Shown: positions 51,741-60,549 of the stretch, piece after piece
Numbering within the stretch: the first letter of the stretch is position 1
Layout: the number at the start of each line of letters is the position of its first letter
Source of the DNA: Tengunoibacter tsumagoiensis
Lineage (GTDB): Bacteria > Chloroflexota > Ktedonobacteria > Ktedonobacterales > Ktedonobacteraceae
Assembly: GCF_003967535.1 (NCBI RefSeq)
Contig: NZ_BIFR01000001.1
Location: 2,231,001-2,295,000, forward strand
DNA length: 64,000 bases
Reading direction: 5' to 3'
Program-made: the position numbers and the translations under genes
Notes under the pieces: model-generated
Database searches by the model: none
What the model was told of the DNA's origin: nothing
The model's input: the letters and a program-made list of their open reading frames with translations, nothing else

Positions 51741-52702
51741 ACGACGTTCGTATCGTAAGTGCCAGTGAATTACGCGCTGCTGTGCGCTTTGATGATCTGA
51801 TCGAACCAATCTCGCAGGCTTTCCAGGAATCGAGTGCTGGACTTGCTGACAACAGGTTGACAGTGCTATTTCCCGCCGAGCGTCCTGAGTTGGGCGATGT
51901 CTATGTCAAGACGGGTACGCTCCGTGGGCATGCCGTCTTTGTGGTCAAGATCTCGCCCTGGTTCGCAGTCAATAGTGAGCGAGGACAGGCACAGGGAGGG
52001 TTCATTGGTGTATTTGACAGCCGGACTGGTCATACACTGGCGCTTCTCAATGAGGAGCACTATCTCTCCGACATTCGCACTGCCGCAGCGGGCGCACTTG
52101 CGGCCCGAATGCTTGCGCCTGCCTCTATCCAGTCTGCTGCCATACTGGGGGCTGGAGTGCAGGCCTTCTGGCAGGCACAAGCGCTATACCATGAACGTCG
52201 CTACACGACCCTGACGATCTGGGCGAGAAATGCCGAGAGTGCAGCCAGACTCAAAGCTGACTTACAGCCTCTTCTGCCGGACGTGAAGATCGTCGTTTCG
52301 CATGATCTTGAAAGCACCGTGCGCTGTGCCGATGTGCTCATTACTGCAACTGCAGCACGAACTCCCCTTGTGCGTGGGGAATGGCTGCATGCAGGACAGC
52401 ACATTACCGCTGTAGGCGCGGACGATGCTACCAAGTGCGAGCTCGACGCAACTGCATTGAAGCGTGCGCGGGTATTTGTCGACTCTCGCGAAACCACGGC
52501 AGCCAATGGTGATGTATATGCAGCACTGCAAACTGGCGAGTACATGCTAACAGAGATATGTGGTGAAGTTGGTGAGGTACTAGCAAATCAGAAGCCTGGA
52601 CGCATTTCCTGTAGCGATATCACCATTGCCAAATATATAGGAATCGGAGTCCAGGATCTGATCGCAGCTGAAGTATCGCTCAAAAAACTTGAGTTACTAT
52701 GA
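51737..52702 (+). CDS. Ornithine cyclodeaminase / mu-crystallin family protein
   Basis: 321 residues. The NAD(P)-binding Rossmann half has A-A-I-L-G-A-G-V-Q-A near 136-145, the substrate half a K in V-K-T-G and V-K-I-S-P-W, and a D-A-T-K motif near 235. Family members are ornithine cyclodeaminase, alanine or arginine dehydrogenases and ketimine reductases; which one is not readable. Coupled by ATGA to the PhzF gene. Confidence 0.87.
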   Translation: MNDVRIVSASELRAAVRFDDLIEPISQAFQESSAGLADNRLTVLFPAERPELGDVYVKTGTLRGHAVFVVKISPWFAVNSERGQAQGGFIGVFDSRTGHTLALLNEEHYLSDIRTAAAGALAARMLAPASIQSAAILGAGVQAFWQAQALYHERRYTTLTIWARNAESAARLKADLQPLLPDVKIVVSHDLESTVRCADVLITATAARTPLVRGEWLHAGQHITAVGADDATKCELDATALKRARVFVDSRETTAANGDVYAALQTGEYMLTEICGEVGEVLANQKPGRISCSDITIAKYIGIGVQDLIAAEVSLKKLELL

Positions 52703-52724
52703 ATGATAGAGAAAGGGAACACAG

Positions 52725-53333
52725 GTGGATTTTTCCGAAATTCTTTCCAAACGTCGCATGGTACGGCATTTGACGGCTGATCCTATTGATCCTTCTGCCC
52801 TTCAGCGGGTGCTCAGTGCAGCCCTCAAAGCTCCTAGTGCTGGTTTCACCCAGGGACAGTCTTTTGTCGTCATCACCCAGCCAGATATGAGAAAACAAAT
52901 CAGCGCGCTGCTAGACGAAGAGGCCTATTCAAACGGACAATATGCATTTCTCTCAACAGCTCCTGCTCTAGTTATTCCCTGCATCAGCGAGGCTGCGTAC
53001 CACCGCCGCTATCAGGAACCAGACAAGGTGCTTGAGGATGGTTCTGAGGAAGAATGGCCCTATCCCTTCTGGCACATGGACATAGGATGTGCAATCATGT
53101 TGTTGCTGCTTGCGGTTGTCAATGAGGGATTGGCAGCGGCCTTCGTTGAGGTATCTGTCAAAAACAGGCAGGTTCTTTGGGATCTGCTCCAGATTCCAGA
53201 AGAGGTGACGCCAGTAGGGGTTATTCCAATTGGTCATCCTGGACCATATCCTCCTTCTCCCCGTCTCAAAAGCCGGAGGATGCCAGAGAGAGAACGGATC
53301 CACTGGGAATCTTGGGGAAGCAGTGCTCAGTGA
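52725..53333 (+). CDS. Nitroreductase-family flavoprotein
   Basis: 202 residues, GTG start behind GGGAA. FMN-binding pattern: S-K-R-R-M-V-R-H near 8-15, A-P-S-A-G-F-T-Q-G near 36-44, and P-V-G-V-I-P-I-G-H-P near 165-174. The family reduces nitro groups, quinones or dehalogenates with NAD(P)H. It lies 22 nt after the cyclodeaminase gene, so is probably its operon's last gene. Confidence 0.87.
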   Translation: MDFSEILSKRRMVRHLTADPIDPSALQRVLSAALKAPSAGFTQGQSFVVITQPDMRKQISALLDEEAYSNGQYAFLSTAPALVIPCISEAAYHRRYQEPDKVLEDGSEEEWPYPFWHMDIGCAIMLLLLAVVNEGLAAAFVEVSVKNRQVLWDLLQIPEEVTPVGVIPIGHPGPYPPSPRLKSRRMPERERIHWESWGSSAQ

Positions 53334-53357
53334 GAGTAAAAAGAATTATCGTCTAAG

Positions 53358-53411
53358 GCATTCTGCCCGCTTTCGATTGGCTAAGCATTCTGCCCGCTTT
53401 CGATTGTCTAA
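53358..53411. repeat. Two 27-bp tandem repeats
   Basis: Two copies that begin GCATTCTGCCCGCTTTCGAT and differ by one base (G or T, seventh... fifth from the end). They lie in the 143-nt gap between the nitroreductase and tautomerase genes, with no hairpin. Confidence 0.8.
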
Positions 53412-53476
53412 AGATGAGGCTGATAGTGATTTAGAGTATCTATGCAAAGTATATAAAGCTATGAAAGGAAGAATAT

Positions 53477-53893
53477 ATGCCATTTGTTCACATCTCACTT
53501 CGTCAAGGGACATCCATTGCTTACCGCCATGCTATCGCTGATGGTGTTCACAAAGCACTGGTTGACGCCATTGGCATTCCCAATGCTGACCGCTTCCAGG
53601 TGATCACTGAACATGACCTTGCTAATCTGATCTATGACGAGCATTACCTGGTGGACAATGCTCGCACCGAAGGGATTGTGTTCATCCAGATTACGTTTGT
53701 GCAGGGACGAACTTCCGAAATGAAGCAAGATCTCTATCACCGGATCGCAGAAAATCTCACGAGAAATCCTGGGCTCCGTGCTGAGGATGTGTTTATCACG
53801 CTTGTCGAGAACTCCCCTGCAGATTGGTCTGTTGGCAATGGTGAAGCCCAGTTGCTCAAACGCCTCAAGGAGGAAACCGGTCTAAGAAAATAG
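53477..53893 (+). CDS. Tautomerase-family protein
   Basis: 138 residues. After Met removal the chain begins with the catalytic Pro1 (P-F-V-H-I-S-L-R-Q-G), as in 4-oxalocrotonate tautomerase relatives; the length equals two fused beta-alpha-beta units as in MSAD-like members. Further on it has F-V-Q-G-R-T and E-D-V-F-I-T-L-V-E-N. It probably tautomerises or dehalogenates a small acid. It follows the PhzF operon and may belong to it in function. Confidence 0.85.
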   Translation: MPFVHISLRQGTSIAYRHAIADGVHKALVDAIGIPNADRFQVITEHDLANLIYDEHYLVDNARTEGIVFIQITFVQGRTSEMKQDLYHRIAENLTRNPGLRAEDVFITLVENSPADWSVGNGEAQLLKRLKEETGLRK

Positions 53894-54119
53894 GACTGTG
53901 CAGATACATTTGTCATGAACCCCCGATTAAGATGTGCATTTTTAGAAGAAAATGATCACCACTACGCTACTCGACAAATACCTTTCATTTGATGTATCCT
54001 TTTAGAAAGGGAGAGTAAATTGATATTTGCTCTCTCACTTCTCTTTGTATGAGAAAAATCGTAAGGGCTACCAGCAAATTACAGGGATGTTCCCTTACAA
54101 CTCTCAATGGTTGTGAGTT

Positions 54120-54155
54120 TAGAATACACGTAAAATTTGTTTTATTTGTATTCTA
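54120..54155. promoter_or_regulatory. Inverted repeat before the SGNH gene
   Basis: TAGAATAC (54120-54127) and GTATTCTA (54148-54155) with a 20-nt AT-rich spacer, 22 nt before the ATG. Candidate operator. Confidence 0.4.
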
Positions 54156-54177
54156 GGAAGAAGTCAAAGGAATGACA

Positions 54178-54939
54178 ATGCACAAGAAGCTTTTCAGGCG
54201 GTTCTTTTTGTGTTCGACGGTGGTGACAGGATTACTCCTGTCTTTAACATTGACGGGCATTACTTTTGTTTTGCCGCATGCACATGCCGCTATCGGTGAT
54301 GGTTCACCTACTGACCCGGATATTACGTATATTGGTCGCTGGGACACCAGTTCCGCTGATCTGGCTACCAGTTACTGGGGTGGTGCTTATCTTAAAACCA
54401 GTTTTACGGGAACTACAGTGAGTATGAAGCTCGCTGGTTCGGCAAATATCTATGCCAGTATTGATAATGGTGGCGATGTCTATTATGGAGGTGCCAATGG
54501 CACGGTTAATCTGACCCCAACTCCTTTGTCAGCAGGAACTCACTCCTTAAGGGTTGCCGCGAAGTCCGAGTGGGATCAGATTCAGTTTCAGGGACTGGTC
54601 TTAGATGCCGGAGCTACAACAGTTGCTCCGACTGTTTCTCCTACTATTATTGAATTTGTGGGTGACTCGATTACTTCTGGTCTGACTGACTCAAAGTCTT
54701 CTCTCTCCGCTTATGGCTGGTTGGCTGGTGAGCAGTTAGGTGTGGAGCATACGCAGGTTGCGTTTTCGGGTATCTGTCTCGTTGAGCAGTGCCATTCATC
54801 GACCGATGTGGGTAGGTGCGTATCTAACCGTGGATGGAGGCAATTTCATCATGTAATCGCCAGCTTGTACTCTCAAGCATCTGTCGGCAGGCAAGAAGGA
54901 CCTGGAACCTGTATGCTGCATTCCCTGGTCACGATCTAG
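54178..54939 (+). pseudogene. Truncated secreted SGNH esterase (CE2-like)
   Basis: The ATG at 54178 follows AAAGG by 7 nt. A signal peptide (ends A-H-A-A) precedes a beta-sandwich (Y-I-G-R-W-D-T, then W-G-G-A-Y-L-K-T) and the start of an SGNH catalytic domain: nucleophile S in E-F-V-G-D-S-I-T-S-G. After about 54790 the translation stops resembling the family (C-H-S-S-T-D-V-G-R-C...) and the other catalytic blocks are absent. The join at 54786-54800 looks like a deletion or insertion end. Sequence from there to 55090 is unassigned. Confidence 0.65.
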
Positions 54940-55094
54940 ATCACGCCGGAATCTGTTCCCTCCATTCCTGCCTTTTTGGGAGAAGTGGCGGTCTTTGCCC
55001 AAGTGCTCTCGCATACTCGTCGGCTTCAACGCATTCAAGTTTGACCAGGGCTTCTCCAGTCTCTTGAGGTGAGAAGAGAAGGTGTTTACTACAC

Positions 55095-56300
55095 TCACTG
55101 GTGAGCACCTTTGACTAACAGTGCACCTGCGAGGAGCGTTACCCCAACCACCATCCACCCGGCGTGAAAGATACCAGCGTGCTGGATTATTTCCCCAAAG
55201 AGGAGTGCGAAGAGCACAAAGGCGAGCGAGGAGAGGGCACTGACCCCCGAGGCTGCTCCTGTGCGTACTTCTGAGGGGAGAGAGTCGTGCAGCATGCGGG
55301 TAAAAATCGTATTGACCGCGACTCCTCCTGCAACCAATATCCCCTGGGCCAGAATAACAATCATAGCGTTTCTCACGACGACCAGCGCCAGGCTCGACGC
55401 TACCAGTAACCCGGCCATCCCCACGACATTGGTCGACTTCGTGAATGTCAGTCGAGCTGCAAGCCAGGAGCCTGCTCCTCCTGCTGAGAGCACCGCCGCA
55501 TTGGCTATCCCGTAAAGCCCGACCGGAGCAGCCAGGGCTAACTGCCAGAGCGGCCCAAACTCGAAGACTGCCGAGAGAAGGAGTGAGGTGGCAAGTAAGA
55601 TAGAGATGGTGCGCAGAAATTTTCCTCGCTGGAAGAGGATCTGCGAAATAGCTCGCACATGACTGACGAATGAGGTGCGTTTCTCGGTGTGATGCAGATG
55701 AGGTTCCTGGAAGGTGAGTAGTGCGACCAGGGAAATAATCCCCAGCGGAATCGTGGCAAAATACGCCAGCCGAGGTGAAAGCAGCACGGCCACCAGCCCA
55801 CCAGCGAGCGCACTGAGGAGTAAGGCCAGGCTATTGAGTTGCTTGACATGGCTCAGACGTTGGGCAAAGGCGAGCCCATGCCCCGTCTCTTCCAGCAGTA
55901 TGTCGTACAGTATGGACTCGTAGGTGCCCGACGCCAGGGCGACCGAGACCCCGAAGAAGAGGGTGCTGACCAGGTAGGTCGGGATATTGTAGCTGAGCCC
56001 CCCGAGCAGGGCATTGATCATGGTAGCGAGCGAGGATAGCATGAGGATGCCCTTGCGGCTCCAACGATCAGCAAGAAGTCCTGAGGCGAGATCAAAGAGA
56101 GGGATCAGACTGCCGTAGCAAGCGACCATCAGGCCAATGGTGGCCTGATTAAACCCAAGACTCCGGAGAAACACTTTCTCTATGGGTGCCCAGAGCACCA
56201 GCCCCTGCGAAAAAGCAGCGATATAAAGTGGCAGTAGGCGGGTTCGTAACGCTTGAGACCGAGATGTCCATGACGTGTGATTGGTGAGAGGTTGCTGCAT
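55095..56300 (-). CDS. MFS transporter
   Basis: About 401 residues from the ATG at 56300 (AAGGGAA upstream). Twelve membrane helices; loop 2-3 has G-L-L-A-D-R-W-S-R-K-G, the usual MFS motif A. Drug- or metabolite-exporter type, substrate unknown. It is divergent from the AHSA1 remnant and shares its upstream region and the palindrome at 56347, which may regulate it. Confidence 0.82.
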   Translation of the reverse strand: MQQPLTNHTSWTSRSQALRTRLLPLYIAAFSQGLVLWAPIEKVFLRSLGFNQATIGLMVACYGSLIPLFDLASGLLADRWSRKGILMLSSLATMINALLGGLSYNIPTYLVSTLFFGVSVALASGTYESILYDILLEETGHGLAFAQRLSHVKQLNSLALLLSALAGGLVAVLLSPRLAYFATIPLGIISLVALLTFQEPHLHHTEKRTSFVSHVRAISQILFQRGKFLRTISILLATSLLLSAVFEFGPLWQLALAAPVGLYGIANAAVLSAGGAGSWLAARLTFTKSTNVVGMAGLLVASSLALVVVRNAMIVILAQGILVAGGVAVNTIFTRMLHDSLPSEVRTGAASGVSALSSLAFVLFALLFGEIIQHAGIFHAGWMVVGVTLLAGALLVKGAHQ

Positions 56301-56346
56301 GTCGTTGTTCCCTTTTTTCCGAGCATTGATATCATTTAAATAGGCA

Positions 56347-56373
56347 TTATGTGCAACTTTTAGTTGCATATAA
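56347..56373. promoter_or_regulatory. Operator palindrome like that of the AHSA1-ArsR operon
   Basis: TTATGTGCAACT (56347-56358), TTT, AGTTGCATATAA (56362-56373): one mismatch between arms. The core ATGTGCAAC-N5-GTTGCA is identical to 10219-10238. Confidence 0.7.
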
Positions 56374-56379
56374 TTTCTC

Positions 56380-56606
56380 AATGCAGAGCGCAAAAGTGGA
56401 AACCAAGAGTATGGAACGTCATCACAAAGCCTGAATATAGCGACCAGTGGTTTGGGAGTCAGGCAGAAATAGACGTGCGACCAGGAGGAAAAGGCAGACT
56501 GATTCGGGGCAAGGACTTTGAAGTCCTACTGGCAATTGTGGAGGATGAGAAGCCACATCTCTTCTTATCCTCTCCAGGAGCGGGTCAAGATCACACTCTT
56601 AAATAG
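56380..56606 (+). pseudogene. Remnant of an AHSA1/SRPBCC gene
   Basis: The frame holds V-W-N-V-I-T-K-P-E-Y, W-F-G-S-Q-A-E-I-D-V-R and G-G-K-G-R-L, closely matching the middle of the protein encoded at 10299. The N-terminal strand and the whole C-terminal half are missing, and the frame ends within the convergent DoxX gene. It is a decayed paralogue, next to a matching operator. Confidence 0.75.
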
Positions 56607-56958
56607 AGAGTGCTGTAAATGTTGTGAGGACGATAGCGATGATCAGGCCGATAGTTGCAGGAAAAACATCGGGAATGAACGTATCTCTTTTACGCACAAG
56701 GTGAGTAAAGATAGCGCCTACCATTACGATAATAAGCAAGATAGAACCGAGTAGAAGAAGGAATGGAACCCAAAAACCAGCAAGCATTCCCACTCCGACA
56801 AGCAATTCCATAAAACCAACGGTGACTAAAAACCAGCGAGGATAGCGAAATCCTTCAAAATGAGCGACCGAAGGCCCTTTGCGTAAAATCTTTAGGAGGC
56901 CGTTTAGCCCAAAAGCAATACCTGTGATGCCTTCTAAAATGAGAAGAGCTATGTTCAT
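56599..56958 (-). CDS. DoxX-family membrane protein
   Basis: 119 residues, four membrane helices: A-L-L-I-L-E-G-I-T-G-I-A-F at the N-terminus, then G-F-M-E-L-L-V-G-V-G-M-L-A-G. DoxX-like proteins are small and often linked to redox or membrane stress; the exact role is unknown. The start is preceded by AAAGGCA. Its 3' end overlaps the AHSA1 remnant by 8 nt. Confidence 0.82.
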   Translation of the reverse strand: MNIALLILEGITGIAFGLNGLLKILRKGPSVAHFEGFRYPRWFLVTVGFMELLVGVGMLAGFWVPFLLLLGSILLIIVMVGAIFTHLVRKRDTFIPDVFPATIGLIIAIVLTTFTALSI

Positions 56959-57908
56959 AGTTATGTGCCTTTCAAATAATTAAAATAAGGCTAATATTGT
57001 ATTATACTGAATAAATATACCATATTCAATAAAGTTCAACAGGAAAAGTTGACTTCAATCCCTGTCCGGTTTTGGGGTTTACTCCAGGTTGAAGCAAAAA
57101 CCTCGTACGCTTGTTGCTCGACTCATTCCGGAATTGCTGGCACAGGACACTCAATCGCGTGGTGGTTTAGGTACAGTAGGCGATGTTTTGCAAGAACTCG
57201 CCTTGCACACGGCGCACCATCTGCGGGAGCTGGCAAAAGCTCAGTAGTCTGGAAGCGAGTCAGGCTAGAAATTTCTCATGGGTAATCCCTCTACCAAATG
57301 TGCCGAGAAACTGATTCGTATGCGCCTGGAGAATGACAGTGCGGGTACGCACAACCTGTCCCTGATAGCCTGAAGCCTGGACTGTCTCGAAACTCGGCCT
57401 GCCTCGCTTTTATGGTTCTTCCGTACTTTCCGTGCTATCGAGAAGTATCAGGTATACAGTTTGAGGGCGAAGCCACTTCCGAGGCCTTCTTGTGAAAATG
57501 ATCTTCCCATTATGGTACAGCTTAGCGCGGAAAGTGTGGAAGAGCCACTTTCATGGATAGGAGGAAAACGTGTATACTACCCATGAAAGTGGCATGCGCA
57601 TGAAGAGCGGTACGATGCGTCCATTATACTCGGGAGTCATGACCATCTCTTCTGCAAACTGCTCTTTTGGCTATTGCCAGCGTTCCTCGTTTTGTCCTAA
57701 GACGTTTGGGATCACTTTGGAGCTGCATCATCATACACTCAATCAATGATCTGGCAAGCCTATTCCACTAAAAACACATTAGCCTTCTTTACAGATGACA
57801 AAACTCTAATTGTTGAGAGGGCCTGATGCGTTGTATATTCCTATCGTAACAAGAAAGCATTTGTAGAGGCCAGTCAAGTATTCATTTCTATGACCCAATG
57901 TATTCTTC
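56959..57908. other. Long non-coding or decayed stretch
   Basis: About 950 nt with no intact gene. It holds a remnant (next entry) and an inverted repeat: GCCACTTTCATGG (57544-57556) and CCATGAAAGTGGC (57581-57593), perfect 13-bp arms. The rest shows nothing I can name. Confidence 0.5.
57053..57247 (+). pseudogene. Possible coding remnant (C-terminal fragment)
   Basis: After an in-frame stop the frame runs L-K-Q-K-P-R-T-L-V-A-R-L-I-P-E-L-L to H-T-A-H-H-L-R-E-L-A-K-A-Q and a stop, with no start codon. Composition is protein-like and helical. Family not recognised. Confidence 0.3.
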
Positions 57909-58886
57909 TTATATGTATGGGAGATTCGTGTTCTTCACAACAACTTGCAGCGTCTGGGATATCTGGTCAATCGCTGCTCTTCCAGCATCGAGCACTCCTG
58001 CAAAGCCGAAGAAGCCATGGATCATGCCGGGATATCTCGTCAAAGTGACACTCACTCCGTCCTGCTTGAGACGGTTGGCGTATGCTTCACCTTCGTCGCG
58101 TAATGGATCACATTCTGCAGTGAGGATGAGTGCCGAAGGAAGGTGCGTCAAATCCCTTACATTCAGGGGAGAGATCCAGGGATGATTGCGGTCCTGGTCG
58201 CCATAGGTGAGATCAAAATCACGTTTCACCTCTGATCGATGGAGCACAATGCCATCGTACTTCTGCCAGGAATATGTATCAAAGTCCGTACATCCGCAAG
58301 TACTGGGATTGATCAGGATCTGCAAAGCGATAGCGGGCCCACCCCGTTCGCGGGCCATGATGGTGACCGCAGTCGCAAGTAAGCCACCAGCGCTATCTCC
58401 ACCAATGGCAAGCAAACGGGCATCAGCATTGATAGATGACGCATGGGTCGCAACCCATTGAGTAACGGCGTAGGCATCCTCCCAGGCCGCAGGAAAAGGA
58501 TGTTCAGGAGCAAGGCGATAGTCTACAGAGACAATCAACCAACCAGAACGATTTGCGAGCGCACGCAATGGCCGATCAACGGTATCCAGATCGCCGATGG
58601 TACAGCCACCTCCATGCAAATAGATGAGAACGGGTAAATCCGTTGCGTCACAGGGTTGATAGATGCGAACAGGAAGAGGGCCGCCTGGACCAGATAGGAG
58701 GTGTTGCCCAATGTGGAAGACTGGCTCCGGCTCTCCTGCCAGAGGATCGAGCCGATGAAAGCTGATACGGCTGGCCGCAATTTGCTCAGGTATGATAAGT
58801 GGACGATCTGGCAGTGGTCTGTTTGCTGCATCTGCTGCCCATTGGCTTAGCAGCGCTCTGGCCTGGGGATCGAGTTGGTTGTGCAT
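57909..58886 (-). CDS. HSL-family alpha/beta hydrolase (esterase)
   Basis: 325 residues. Complete HSL signature: Y-L-H-G-G-G (oxyanion) near 90, nucleophile S in G-G-D-S-A-G-G near 169, acid D in L-T-A-E-C-D-P-L-R-D near 264, and H in G-M-I-H-G-F-F-G near 294. Cytoplasmic, no signal peptide. AGAGGAACCT lies before the start. Divergent from an Lrp regulator, its likely controller. Confidence 0.92.
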   Translation of the reverse strand: MHNQLDPQARALLSQWAADAANRPLPDRPLIIPEQIAASRISFHRLDPLAGEPEPVFHIGQHLLSGPGGPLPVRIYQPCDATDLPVLIYLHGGGCTIGDLDTVDRPLRALANRSGWLIVSVDYRLAPEHPFPAAWEDAYAVTQWVATHASSINADARLLAIGGDSAGGLLATAVTIMARERGGPAIALQILINPSTCGCTDFDTYSWQKYDGIVLHRSEVKRDFDLTYGDQDRNHPWISPLNVRDLTHLPSALILTAECDPLRDEGEAYANRLKQDGVSVTLTRYPGMIHGFFGFAGVLDAGRAAIDQISQTLQVVVKNTNLPYI

Positions 58887-58959
58887 AGGTTCCTCTCAAA
58901 ACGTAACGGTCCTGTAACTGGAAATAGTGTATCAGGAGAAAAGGGATACGTACATCATT

Positions 58960-58992
58960 TTTCAAAAGTGATATGGTAAAATGCTTTCAAAA
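58960..58992. promoter_or_regulatory. Candidate Lrp site between esterase and regulator
   Basis: TTTCAAAA at 58960 and 58985, 25 bp apart, in the AT-rich divergent region. Tentative operator. Confidence 0.35.
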
Positions 58993-59010
58993 AACAAGGA
59001 GCAATTTCCG

Positions 59011-59487
59011 ATGGCTTTAAAAGATGAATATCTGCTCGATGAGACTGGATGGCACATTCTCTCCGAACTCCAAAAGGATGCGCGGCTGTCCTTTCCCGAG
59101 CTTGGACGACGTGTTGGGCTCTCCGCTCCAGCCGTGGCCGAACGGGTGCGCAAGCTTGAAGAAGCAGGAGTGATTACCGGATATGGAGCTCGGATCAATT
59201 CTGCGCTGGTTGGTTTACCTATTCTGGCCTTTAGCCGCATCACGACCCCACCAATGACAGAAACAGCCATACATGAACTCATTGCAGGGATCCCTGAATT
59301 GCTTGAATGCCATAAGGTGACGGGAAATGAGAGCTTTCTGTTCAAGCTTGCCGTCTCCTCGATTTCCCATCTGGAGAGGGTCTTGAATTCTCTGATGAAG
59401 TATGGACCCGTCACCACATCAATTGTCTTATCCACACCACTCTCTGGAGAACCCATCAAACAAGAAGCAACCAGCAGGGAGAGCTAG
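59011..59487 (+). CDS. Lrp/AsnC-family transcriptional regulator
   Basis: 158 residues from the ATG at 59011 (AAGGAG 9 nt upstream; an ATG at 58981 is less likely). N-terminal HTH: S-F-P-E-L-G-R-R-V-G-L-S-A-P-A-V-A-E-R-V; C-terminal RAM ligand domain with E-C-H-K-V-T-G-N-E-S-F-L-F-K. It probably senses an amino acid or related metabolite and controls the divergent esterase gene. Confidence 0.9.
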   Translation: MALKDEYLLDETGWHILSELQKDARLSFPELGRRVGLSAPAVAERVRKLEEAGVITGYGARINSALVGLPILAFSRITTPPMTETAIHELIAGIPELLECHKVTGNESFLFKLAVSSISHLERVLNSLMKYGPVTTSIVLSTPLSGEPIKQEATSRES

Positions 59488-59619
59488 ACAAACAACCAGA
59501 CACTCTATCGGCACTGAACGAGGTTTTTTGTTCGCCATGTGTCACAAGTTCCTGTGTGATGGAGAGTATTGGATAGTCAGGTTGCCAGGCTGAAGTATAT
59601 TGTAGAGAGAACAGACCTA

Positions 59620-60531
59620 TCAGGCAAGGAGGTGTAATGATGTTTCCCAGAGGCGATGAGCATTCTCGGAGTTGAGAGCATAGGGCGCCACGCCACTCAC
59701 ATAGCCATTACCATTCGTTACCATGAGAGCCTCATTACAGTCCTCGAAGTATCGTCCACTCATGCCCTGAAGGAGCGGCGATGTGGCCAATAAGACAGAA
59801 GTTGCAGCTCCCTGCTGTGGCGTTTTCCGTCTCTCTGGTGGGGTCCGAAGACCTCCAACGTGACGTTGGAGATTGGTAGAAATCGCCCCTGGCATCAATG
59901 CATTGGTCGTGATGCCATCGCTTTTCCAGTGGGCTGTGGCTCCGACTGCGAAGAGGATAGTCGCAGTTTTGGACTGCCCATACGCAAGGAGTGGATCATA
60001 GGGACGGTAGGCAAAGTGAATATCGTCGAAAACCACAGGCGAGATCAGATGTCCAGAGGAACTGACCATGACAATGCGTGCGTTCCCTGTCGCAGCCAGT
60101 GCGTTGTGAAGACCAAGAGTCAGGGCAAAGTGTCCCAGGTAATTGGTGGTGAACTGCATTTCCCAGCCTTCAGGTGTACGCTGTTCTGGTATTGCCATAA
60201 CTCCGGCGTTATTGATGAGGACATCCAGTGGTCTGGTCCACTTGGCAACAAACTCGGAGATTGATGCCCGATCAGCTATGTCGAGTTGGGCGACATGCAC
60301 ATTCTGGTTTCCTGTAGTGGCGATGATGTCTGCTACTGCCTGCTTGCCTGTATCGGTATTTCGTACGGCAAGCGTCACCTCGGCTCCAATGTGGGCTAGC
60401 GTTCGTGCCGTTTCCAGGCCGATCCCCGATGCGCCTCCGGTAATCACCACCTGTTTGCCCAACAAATCAATGCCTTCAGCCACTTCATCAGCAGTAGAGG
60501 AAAATTCAAAGGGGGTTGTAATTCGTTCCAT
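59620..60531 (-). CDS. Short-chain dehydrogenase/reductase
   Basis: 303 residues, classical SDR: cofactor motif T-G-G-A-S-G-I-G (33-40), N-N-A-G-V near 109, catalytic S in S-S-S-G-H near 156 and Y-x-x-x-K in Y-G-Q-S-K near 184. Related to retinol-dehydrogenase-like (WW-domain) SDRs. NAD(P)-dependent oxidation or reduction of an unknown alcohol or carbonyl. It starts 18 nt after the MerR gene and is co-transcribed with it. Confidence 0.92.
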   Translation of the reverse strand: MERITTPFEFSSTADEVAEGIDLLGKQVVITGGASGIGLETARTLAHIGAEVTLAVRNTDTGKQAVADIIATTGNQNVHVAQLDIADRASISEFVAKWTRPLDVLINNAGVMAIPEQRTPEGWEMQFTTNYLGHFALTLGLHNALAATGNARIVMVSSSGHLISPVVFDDIHFAYRPYDPLLAYGQSKTATILFAVGATAHWKSDGITTNALMPGAISTNLQRHVGGLRTPPERRKTPQQGAATSVLLATSPLLQGMSGRYFEDCNEALMVTNGNGYVSGVAPYALNSENAHRLWETSLHLLA

Positions 60532-60549
60532 AATCGTTCCTTTTGATTG

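Noticed and set aside
52201..52545. Antisense open frame in the cyclodeaminase gene
   Set aside because: Mirror of a well-supported gene, with no ribosome site.
54060..54177. Possible riboswitch before the SGNH gene
   Set aside because: There are small stems, but no consensus of a known riboswitch class that I recognise, and the gene is broken.
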